Below, in pieces: positions 7,326-13,246 of a stretch of DNA of 16,182 nt. Positions within the stretch are counted from its first letter, which is position 1, and each line of letters starts with the position of its first letter. Below the pieces are notes generated by a model. It was not told where the DNA came from. It searched no databases and was given only the letters and a program-made list of their open reading frames with translations. Both the position numbers and the translations under genes were made by a program. The DNA lies in NCBI GenBank assembly GCA_031266495.1, contig JAISAX010000900.1:1-16182 (forward strand). Reading direction: 5' to 3'. The DNA comes from Opitutaceae bacterium (GTDB taxonomy: Bacteria; Verrucomicrobiota; Verrucomicrobiae; Opitutales; Opitutaceae).

Positions 7326-9734
7326 TCACCGCAGTTTTTCCGGATCCAGTCCGTAGATGATCACTGGCGCGCCGGTGAGCTTGAGCGTGATTTCCGGTCC
7401 GCGAGCCGTGGTCGCAGGGGTCATGTTTCGGCGCTGGCCAATGGAGTTTATCGTAGTGACATTTCCATGACCCGAGGCGACAGGCAGGGTGGTCGGGAGG
7501 CGCGAACGCCATTGGTCGATCCAGGGTTCGGGGGAGGCAAAGTTTTCTGTCTTTTCCGTAAGAATGTAGCCGTCGGTGCGATCCCAGAGGATCGCCAGGG
7601 GTCCGCGAGGCGTGTCGAAGAGGAGTCCGCGGGTTTTGGAGGATGCATCGAAACGCAGCCAGCGGACGAATTTCGCCTGGTCAAGCTCCTCGGCGGCGGT
7701 GACGTAGGCAAGAAGCGCGGGCTTGAAACCGAGGTCGCGGTTGATCAGTCCGAAGTAATATTCGCGGTCCTTCGGGTTCACGCCGAGCTTGTCGTGCCAG
7801 ACTGTATCAAAGAGTTGATACCACATGAGCGCCTTGACGTTTTCGCTCATGGCGAGGCCGAAGGAGAGGATGGCGTTCTCGGCGCCGTGGCGCAGCGAGT
7901 CTTCCCAAAAGCTGTTGGGAAAGGCGCTGGCATAGACTTCGGTGAGCCAGAGTTCCTTGGGTTTTTGCGGGGTGTCGCCGTATTTTCTGACGAGGTTGGC
8001 TGCTGTGCGGACGGAGCCGTAATAGTTCCAGTAGGTGCCGTAGGCTCCGCTTTTCCAGGTTTGCCAAGGTTCGGAGACGGGGTAGTCGGGAGTGAAATTG
8101 CCGCGTCCGGGATGAAGGGCGAGGCCGTCGAGGAGTTTCCAGCCGCCGGCGTCGTGAATGGCATCGGTGAATTTCACGTCCATGCCCGCAAGGCCGACGC
8201 TGAGGAGTTTTACATTGGCGGCGGGCGGTCCCATTTCCCGCTGGATGCGGCGGATGGCGCGCACCCAGCCAAGATATTTTTCGATGCGGTTGGCGCGTTC
8301 CTGGTCCTTGACCGTATCGCCCATGCCGATACTCATGACGGCGTAGTTGATCTCGTTGCCAAACTCCCAGGCGGGGTTGGCCTGATCGACGCAGAGTTGA
8401 AGTTGCTCGCGTATCCATTTGTCTCCGGCGGCAGTGTCTTCCTCGTGGGTTTTGGCCGGTATCTGGCTGTGGCGGATGGCGGTGATGTTTTTGTAATTGT
8501 GTGTATTGCCGTTGCGATACCAGCGGACGCCCATGCGCTCCATCAGGCGTTGCACGGAAGTTTCGTCGGGGAATGGCCAGTAGGCGGCGATGCCAAAAAT
8601 GCTGTCCGCCGACGTGCCTTTGAAGGCGTGCGGTGGCAGGAGGGCGAGGTTGGTGCGGGCAAAGGCGAGTTCCTTGCCGGTGGCCTTGTCGGCGATGGAG
8701 ACTTCGGCGAAGAAGATTTCCCGCGAGGGATCAATGGACCGGTCCGACGGGCGGAAGCGGATGGTTTCATCGACGAGCTGGCCGGGCGCGAGATCGAGGT
8801 CGCGTCCGGATTGCGAGACGATGTTTCCGGCAAAATCCCGTATCCAGTGTCTGATTACAAATTTTCCGGGAGCGAAGGAGGTGTTGGCGAGTGTGGCGGC
8901 GAGGGTGAGTTCGGGCTGGCGGTCCGCGGGGGCGTCGCGGACGGATTCCCACCAGTTGAAGGTTTTGTCCGTGTGGAGTTTCAGAGCGGTGGGGCGATCA
9001 TGCCAGCGGGCAGAGGCAAGTTCGGCAGGCCAGTCGGGCGGTGTCAGGAGTATCGCAAGTTTTCCGGTGTAGGTTCCGGGATCGTCGGCGGATTTGACGA
9101 GCCCGATATGGTGGGAGTAATGGTCGCGCCATCCCGTGTTGGCTTTGGAGTCGGTGGCAAAGGCGAACGCGATAGTGCGGTCTCCGGTCCGGTGGAGCGT
9201 GAATTTCCCGTCCGGATGTTCTTGGGGGATGCCGCCGTGTTCATGGCGTTTCCAGAGGCCGGGTTTTCCGGAGGGGAGCGGAACCGCGCCGGGAGCAAAA
9301 CGGAAGGTGAACATGCTGCCGTCCGGTTTGGCGGAGGCGGGGACGTTGCGGAGTTGATAATCGATATCGACGCGCCCGGGCCGGGGAACAAGACGCGCGA
9401 TGGCGGCGATCCGCGAAGTGCCGGTGGAAGCGTCTCCGGAACCGGGGGCAAAATCGTAACCGATTTCGAGCGCGGGCTGGTTGTCCTCCGTGGCGAGATG
9501 GCGAATGGTTCCTGACGTGGCGCGCGCGGCGGGCGTCCATTTGAGGTGAATGCCGGTGAGGGTCAGCAGTGTTTTCCCGTTCTCGTCCTGGATGCGAATG
9601 TCGTTCCAGTTTCCGGCATCAAGAACGATGCCGGGTTGTTTTAGTGTCCGGGTATTGGCATCGGCGGCCATGACACAGGGGATGCCGGCAGCAAGAGCGG
9701 AAGTCAGAAGGATGTGGATACAGGAGAAATGCAT
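7326..9734 (-). CDS. Large secreted GH-A clan glycoside hydrolase, locus B
   Basis: An 802-residue exported protein. The ATG at 9732-9734 gives a signal peptide (MHFSCIHILLTSALAAG, then VMAADA); the open frame reaching 9821 overlaps the preceding gene and is not credible. Residues ~40-370 appear to be beta-sandwich accessory domains. A TIM-barrel of clan GH-A type starts near FGIAAYWPFPDE (~380): AWEFGNEINY gives the probable acid/base Glu461, and ELWLTEVYAS the probable nucleophile Glu599. LALHPGRGNF (~539) fits a barrel strand motif. The closest resemblance is to GH39-like hydrolases; the substrate is unknown. It starts 13 bp after the DNRLRE/PEP-CTERM gene, so the two are almost certainly co-transcribed. 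It parallels the GH gene at the end of locus A but is larger. Confidence 0.85.
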   Translation of the reverse strand: MHFSCIHILLTSALAAGIPCVMAADANTRTLKQPGIVLDAGNWNDIRIQDENGKTLLTLTGIHLKWTPAARATSGTIRHLATEDNQPALEIGYDFAPGSGDASTGTSRIAAIARLVPRPGRVDIDYQLRNVPASAKPDGSMFTFRFAPGAVPLPSGKPGLWKRHEHGGIPQEHPDGKFTLHRTGDRTIAFAFATDSKANTGWRDHYSHHIGLVKSADDPGTYTGKLAILLTPPDWPAELASARWHDRPTALKLHTDKTFNWWESVRDAPADRQPELTLAATLANTSFAPGKFVIRHWIRDFAGNIVSQSGRDLDLAPGQLVDETIRFRPSDRSIDPSREIFFAEVSIADKATGKELAFARTNLALLPPHAFKGTSADSIFGIAAYWPFPDETSVQRLMERMGVRWYRNGNTHNYKNITAIRHSQIPAKTHEEDTAAGDKWIREQLQLCVDQANPAWEFGNEINYAVMSIGMGDTVKDQERANRIEKYLGWVRAIRRIQREMGPPAANVKLLSVGLAGMDVKFTDAIHDAGGWKLLDGLALHPGRGNFTPDYPVSEPWQTWKSGAYGTYWNYYGSVRTAANLVRKYGDTPQKPKELWLTEVYASAFPNSFWEDSLRHGAENAILSFGLAMSENVKALMWYQLFDTVWHDKLGVNPKDREYYFGLINRDLGFKPALLAYVTAAEELDQAKFVRWLRFDASSKTRGLLFDTPRGPLAILWDRTDGYILTEKTENFASPEPWIDQWRSRLPTTLPVASGHGNVTTINSIGQRRNMTPATTARGPEITLKLTGAPVIIYGLDPEKLR

Positions 9735-9747
9735 GGAAGAGGTCGTG

Positions 9748-10569
9748 TCATGATTTCCGGAAACGGTTGCCGCGCCAGACGCAGGTGGCACCGAGAACGA
9801 GGATCCCTGAAACAAAAACAAATGTGGCGGGTTCGGGAATAGGTGCGGTCATGATTTCGATGACGAGTTGGGGACGGTAGTTCGTAGTGCCATGGTCCTT
9901 GCTGGCGAAATTCGCGATTGTCCGGATGTTCGTTATGACGTCTCTTTTCAGAATCAGATTGAGCGAGGAACCGACACAGGACGTAATGTAGTCCACCGCT
10001 GCCTTCTCGGAGATTTTCCAGGTGTATTGCTTTCCCCTCTCTCCCCCGTCAGCGACGGCAGTGCCGATGCCGGTTTTTACCGAGGTGCCGCCAAATGCCG
10101 TTCCGAGATCGCCACCGGGGGTGCCCCAGGAAGTGTCGGTTGTGGCTTTGCTCCAGGTTGCCTGGGATTCCACGAACGTAGTTTCCAGAGCATACAGCTC
10201 CACAGTGATATTGTCCTCCACACTGTCTCCCACTCCATCCTTGCCGATGGAGGTGAGCACCAGTGTCACGGAAGAGATGGACTGGTTCGAGGCCAGGTTC
10301 AGGGACGACAGATCGAAGCTGAACAATCCGCGCATATCGGCCCCGTTGGCAAGACTGCCGACCGTTATCTGACCGCTTGTGCCGTTGCTCTGGACGGCAT
10401 CACTGTCTGACCGGATATAGGTATCGGAAACTGCCGTGAATGTCTTTTCCTCGGTCGCCGCCGACATGCCGGTAACGGCGGACAGGGCAAGAAAGGCGGC
10501 ACAAAAAAGCGCCAGCGTCTCTTTTCCCGGAATGGGCAAGAAGCCATGTGTGGTTGGTTTTGCAGTCAT
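9748..10569 (-). CDS. DNRLRE-domain PEP-CTERM surface protein, locus B
   Basis: A 273-residue exported protein starting at the ATG 10567-10569. The signal peptide is GKETLALFCAAFLALSAVTG ending near MSAA. A DNRLRE-type beta domain follows: AVSDTYIRSDSD (~46-57), GLFSFDLSSL (~81-90), and VESQATWSKATTD. The C-terminus APIPEPATFVFV plus a hydrophobic helix and RGNRFRKS is a canonical PEP-CTERM exosortase signal (Pro-Glu-Pro near residue 245). It is clearly paralogous to the locus A protein over the YIRSD, FDLS and ATW segments. Surface anchoring and glycan binding next to the adjacent hydrolase are inferred from family knowledge. It lies 110 bp after the pseudopilin gene and 13 bp before the GH gene. 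Confidence 0.9.
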   Translation of the reverse strand: MTAKPTTHGFLPIPGKETLALFCAAFLALSAVTGMSAATEEKTFTAVSDTYIRSDSDAVQSNGTSGQITVGSLANGADMRGLFSFDLSSLNLASNQSISSVTLVLTSIGKDGVGDSVEDNITVELYALETTFVESQATWSKATTDTSWGTPGGDLGTAFGGTSVKTGIGTAVADGGERGKQYTWKISEKAAVDYITSCVGSSLNLILKRDVITNIRTIANFASKDHGTTNYRPQLVIEIMTAPIPEPATFVFVSGILVLGATCVWRGNRFRKS

Positions 10570-10606
10570 ATGCTTTTGTAGTCTGGATGATGGTGCGTTA
10601 TTTTCC

Positions 10607-10628
10607 GGATACGTTTTGTTTTGTATCC
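10607..10628. promoter_or_regulatory. Inverted repeat GGATAC-N10-GTATCC upstream of the DNRLRE gene
   Basis: Perfect 6-bp arms flank a T/G-only spacer on the + strand, 38-59 bp upstream of the DNRLRE/PEP-CTERM start. It could be an internal operator or an mRNA hairpin within the operon. Confidence 0.4.
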
Positions 10629-10661
10629 ATGAAATGATGTCAGAATGGAGAGAGGGTGGCC

Positions 10662-10679
10662 GGGGGGGGGGGGGGAGGG
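10662..10679. repeat. G14-A-G3 tract abutting a stop codon
   Basis: The run touches the TAA stop of the locus B pseudopilin. In the leftward transcript it would be a C14 run directly after translation ends. Confidence 0.9.
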
Positions 10680-11465
10680 TTAATTGCTGCGTTCCCAGTA
10701 CCAGGGTTGGCCGTTGGCCTCCCAGTTGATGCCGCCTTGCTCAAAGGGAAGATCGGTGTCGGTGACTTTTTCGTCGGGATTAAAAACGCCTTTCCGGTTC
10801 TGGATGGATCCGGAAACCATCAGGAGATTTATCTTGCCGGAGTGACGGTATTTCCGTTCGGGACCACCGGGCGAGGGAGGAGGCCCCGGCCAGCTTGACT
10901 GGTCGGTATGCGCGCCGGGCGAATCCCATATCATCGGCGTGAGGCTCGGGTTCTGGATGCGTGACAGGGGGAGTTTGAATGCGTCGCCGAGATTCCGGTT
11001 GTATTGATACCCGACCGTGAACTTTTTGTTTGGATCGTCGTTCGGGAAGTATTGGGAAAACACTACGGAAAAGGAGGGGCAACGCAGGCGGAGTTCGCCG
11101 GGGCTGTTGGAAATACTGCTCAGGTAAGGCCGCAGGTCGCTGAACCAGACCGGCGAGTTGCCGCCGGCGGGCAAAAGGTCCTTGTGTTCCTGCGCATAAA
11201 GATAAAACGCGGCACCGAATTGCCGCAGGTTGGAAATACAAGTGGCGTTGCGGGCGGAGTTCCTCATTCGTCCGACAACAGGAATGAGGATGCCGGCAAG
11301 GATGCCGATGATGGCGATAACCGTGAGCAATTCAACCAGGGTGAAGGCGGCAAGGCCGGGCTGATCGCCAGGGCGAAGAGCTTCACATGAAGCTCTTGCA
11401 GGAGACGGAGCACTGCTCCGTCTCCTGCAAGAAAAAAGGCTTCGTGGTGTCCGGTGTATATTCAT
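10680..11465 (-). CDS. Type II secretion-like pseudopilin, locus B
   Basis: A 261-residue prepilin-type protein. The ATG at 11463-11465 is chosen, placing the candidate promoter (11506-11535) upstream; longer open frames would run through it. [20 protein letters not shown] is the class III signal: cleavage after Ala40 (Ala rather than the usual Gly at -1), with Glu45 as the +5 residue. The 40-residue leader is encoded in part by two perfect palindromes. After the helix, NATCISNLRQFGAAFYLYAQ matches the same region of the locus A pseudopilin ([15 protein letters not shown]). Near the C-terminus RHSGKINLLMVSGS has exactly the H-X9-DG layout with Ser in place of Asp. It is the first gene of the pseudopilin/PEP-CTERM/GH operon, with a candidate AraC-type operator 76-102 bp upstream. 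Confidence 0.9.
   Translation of the reverse strand: MNIHRTPRSLFSCRRRSSAPSPARASCEALRPGDQPGLAAFTLVELLTVIAIIGILAGILIPVVGRMRNSARNATCISNLRQFGAAFYLYAQEHKDLLPAGGNSPVWFSDLRPYLSSISNSPGELRLRCPSFSVVFSQYFPNDDPNKKFTVGYQYNRNLGDAFKLPLSRIQNPSLTPMIWDSPGAHTDQSSWPGPPPSPGGPERKYRHSGKINLLMVSGSIQNRKGVFNPDEKVTDTDLPFEQGGINWEANGQPWYWERSN
11376..11397 (-). repeat. 22-bp palindrome in pseudopilin leader (10-bp arms)
   Basis: Arm AAGAGCTTCA and its exact complement flank a 2-base centre. It overlaps the next palindrome by four bases and lies inside the codons of the cleaved leader peptide. Confidence 0.9.
11394..11432 (-). repeat. 39-bp perfect palindrome in pseudopilin leader (19-bp arms, 1-base centre)
   Basis: Arm TCTTGCAGGAGACGGAGCA is followed by C and its exact reverse complement. 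It encodes leader residues around SCRRRSSAPSPARA. The mRNA hairpin would begin about 34 nt after the start codon and be very stable. There is no T run after it in either direction, so it is not an intrinsic terminator. It resembles an inserted short palindromic element. Confidence 0.92.
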
Positions 11466-11505
11466 GATTCGGGCAAACTGGGGAAACGCAGATGACATGC
11501 TGGCG

Positions 11506-11535
11506 ATTTTAGCAGAAGGGTGAGGGCAAATAAAA
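11506..11535 (-). promoter_or_regulatory. Candidate promoter of the locus B operon
   Basis: On the minus strand, TTTTAT (11530-11535) and TAAAAT (11506-11511) sit 18 bases apart; the -10 matches 5 of 6 consensus positions. The weak -35 lies 5 bp from the proximal edge of the 27-bp repeat, as expected for an activator-dependent promoter. The ATG is about 40 bp downstream. Confidence 0.5.
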
Positions 11536-11540
11536 GCTAC

Positions 11541-11567
11541 TTTGCGCATTTTTTCTGGCTTTTTGCG
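11541..11567. promoter_or_regulatory. AraC/XylR-type operator candidate, copy 1 of a 27-bp repeat
   Basis: It is identical over 27 bp to 13182-13208. It holds two TTTGCG half-sites starting 21 bp apart (11541 and 11562), the spacing AraC-family dimers use on direct repeats. It lies immediately upstream of the candidate promoter of the pseudopilin operon, in the same orientation relative to the gene as copy 2 has to the DUF4832 gene. Confidence 0.65.
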
Positions 11568-11580
11568 AACAGGATTATTT

Positions 11581-13068
11581 TTACCAGCAGCACCCGCGGG
11601 TCACCGGTGGAGCAGGGATTCCGGGATTCATGCGTCCGTAAAAATCCTCGATGGGGAAACGTCCACCTTGCGGCACGCAGGCGCGTTTCGCGCCGTTGGC
11701 AAGCGGTCGAATTTCAATGGCGCCAATCCGGTAACGTTTTTCCCCGTCGTTGTGCGGTAGCGGGAGTTCAATGACGGGACAACCGGTGCGGTCGCCAACG
11801 GAAAGGAATGCGTCGTGCCTGCCCGCGCGCATGAAGGGCGGCAGGACGCAGCCGGGCATCGCGTTGTCCCCCGGCGCGCCGGGCGATGGTGGCAGCGAGC
11901 GCACATCAAACGCATCGTCCACGAATACGGCGGCGATGCCGCCGGCGGCATCCTTCAGCGTCAGGCAGGGGAAGCCGCCCGGAAGGCACGGAGCCACGCC
12001 GGCATTGCGCCAGTGACCGGCCCAGGTGAAGCATCGATCGGGGTGAATCGTATCCGGAATCGTGATGCTCTGCGGGTGGATGCGGTATCCGAGGCGTTGG
12101 TTGATCGCGTCGATCAACGGACGGTTGTCCTCAAGAAATTCCCGCGGCCACCAGTGAATGGACGCGTAGCTGGCGTGATACGCCGCAACCGCATCCAGAT
12201 ATTCCTGCCCGTCGTGCCAGTGTCCGCCGTGACGCCCCATCCCGTAGTGTTCGGATTCGAGAATGACCGGGCGATCCGCAAAAATCTCGTTGGCCCACGT
12301 CACCGCTTCCTTGCGGAAGGGGAATACGCCGATGCTGTCGTCGCGCAACGCGATGCCGTTGCCCACGCAGTACTCCTTCACCCGGAAGGCGTCATGCATC
12401 GCCGGTTCCGATGCCGGTGCCGGTTGCTGTTGCGGTTCCGGCATAAAAACCTCATCGGGCACCACGAGCCGGGTTTTGCGAAAATGGCGGCGGTAAATTT
12501 CAAAATGCTTCAGGAGTGTTTTTCCACAAACAGGCTGGCCGGTGCTCCAGTAACGGTGTCCCTCGCCCCATGCGCCGTACGAGCCGATGTCAACAAAATC
12601 CAGATACGGAGCGCCATCGTAGCGGGCGGCGAGACAGGAAACAAAGGCTTCCAGTTTTTCGAGAAACAGCGGATGCGCGTAATCCGGTTCCCAGCACGCT
12701 CCGTCATCAAGAATCCTGCCCGCCGTGAAGCGCAGGCCGGGCGCGCCCTGTTCCTGCACCCAGCGCGGCGTGGCGTATTCCTCGCCCGGTTCGCAGGCCG
12801 ATACGCGCAGCGCGATGCGTTTGCCTTCGCGTATCCAGCGCTGGGCCGGCGTGTCGAGCACGCTCCACTGGAAGCGGTTTTCCTGCGGTTGCAGCCATGA
12901 CCAGGGGAGGCGCAGGTAACATACGCCGAGGCCGGGGAAATCGCGCACCGTGTCGGATGGGGCGAGGTTGCTGCCGTAGAGGTCGATCCAGTTGTCGTAA
13001 TAGTGCAGCACCCAGCCCATGCCGGGATTTGTCAGGGCCTCGCGGGAGTCGGTCGGTTTGATGGTCAT
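11581..13068 (-). CDS. DUF4832-like TIM-barrel protein (putative glycoside hydrolase)
   Basis: A 495-residue protein starting at the ATG 13066-13068. It begins MTIKPTDSREALTNPGMGW with no signal peptide, so it is probably cytoplasmic, unlike the other hydrolases here. NPGMGWVLHYYDN, YLRLPWSWLQP, FVDIGSYGAWGEGH and VILESEHYG fit the DUF4832/beta-galactosidase-like TIM-barrel group. Glu169 (WGEG) and Glu271 (LESEH) are candidate catalytic residues by analogy with clan GH-A; this is inference. From ~340 on, a beta-rich C-terminal domain (FTWAGHWRNAGVAPC) matches the usual DUF4832 end. It may process imported oligosaccharides. It is divergent from the regulator, with a shared operator candidate between them, and is followed after 115 bp by the pseudopilin operon. 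The family assignment comes from memory of motifs. Confidence 0.75.
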   Translation of the reverse strand: MTIKPTDSREALTNPGMGWVLHYYDNWIDLYGSNLAPSDTVRDFPGLGVCYLRLPWSWLQPQENRFQWSVLDTPAQRWIREGKRIALRVSACEPGEEYATPRWVQEQGAPGLRFTAGRILDDGACWEPDYAHPLFLEKLEAFVSCLAARYDGAPYLDFVDIGSYGAWGEGHRYWSTGQPVCGKTLLKHFEIYRRHFRKTRLVVPDEVFMPEPQQQPAPASEPAMHDAFRVKEYCVGNGIALRDDSIGVFPFRKEAVTWANEIFADRPVILESEHYGMGRHGGHWHDGQEYLDAVAAYHASYASIHWWPREFLEDNRPLIDAINQRLGYRIHPQSITIPDTIHPDRCFTWAGHWRNAGVAPCLPGGFPCLTLKDAAGGIAAVFVDDAFDVRSLPPSPGAPGDNAMPGCVLPPFMRAGRHDAFLSVGDRTGCPVIELPLPHNDGEKRYRIGAIEIRPLANGAKRACVPQGGRFPIEDFYGRMNPGIPAPPVTRGCCW

Positions 13069-13087
13069 GATGTGGCGGCGGGTGCGC

Positions 13088-13119
13088 GTGTGTGTGTGGG
13101 GGGGGGGGGGGGGAGGGGG
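13088..13119. repeat. TG repeat plus G16-A-G5 tract
   Basis: This is the longest uninterrupted homopolymer run inside the window (16 G, 13098-13113). It lies 30 bp upstream of the DUF4832 start, inside its predicted leader, preceded by a TG microsatellite. In mRNA it is C16 followed by CA repeats. Length variation here could tune expression of the gene. Confidence 0.9.
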
Positions 13120-13148
13120 AGGCGGCGGGACGAAAAATGTTGCTCCAT

Positions 13149-13176
13149 GTTATCAAAACGGGGGGAGCTGATAAAA
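13149..13176 (-). promoter_or_regulatory. Candidate promoter of the DUF4832 gene
   Basis: On the minus strand, TTTTAT (13171-13176) and GATAAC (13149-13154) sit 16 bases apart. TTTTAT lies exactly 5 bp from the operator edge, as in the pseudopilin operon promoter. On the opposite strand a weak promoter for the regulator (TTATCA at 13150, AAAAAT at 13173) would place the operator over its transcription start. Confidence 0.42.
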
Positions 13177-13181
13177 ATCGT

Positions 13182-13208
13182 TTTGCGCATTTTTTCTGGC
13201 TTTTTGCG
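13182..13208. promoter_or_regulatory. AraC/XylR-type operator candidate, copy 2 of a 27-bp repeat
   Basis: It is identical over 27 bp to 11541-11567, with TTTGCG half-sites at 13182 and 13203 (21 bp apart). It lies between the divergent DUF4832 and regulator genes: 114-140 bp from the DUF4832 ATG and 39-65 bp from the regulator ATG. Activation of the former and autoregulation of the latter are inferred. Confidence 0.65.
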
Positions 13209-13246
13209 TTGTGTTTGTTTTCGCGTTCCGGCTCCATCCGTCCATC

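Noticed and set aside
7302..9515. A 737-codon rightward open frame opposite the large GH gene
   Set aside because: It is a shadow: the composition is Gly/Val/Arg-rich without recognisable motifs, while the opposite strand has a signal peptide and GH catalytic motifs.
9648..9734. A lipobox (GIPC) in the signal peptide of the large GH
   Set aside because: Pro at -1 relative to Cys does not fit the lipoprotein consensus; a signal peptidase I site after VMAADA is more likely.
11394..11432. The 39-bp palindrome as an intrinsic terminator
   Set aside because: No T run follows it in either direction, and it lies inside a coding sequence.
11541..13208. The 27-bp direct repeats as att sites or ends of a mobile element around the DUF4832 gene
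   Set aside because: There is no integrase or transposase, and the copies sit at matching promoter positions with half-site structure, which fits operators better. A duplication origin is not fully excluded.
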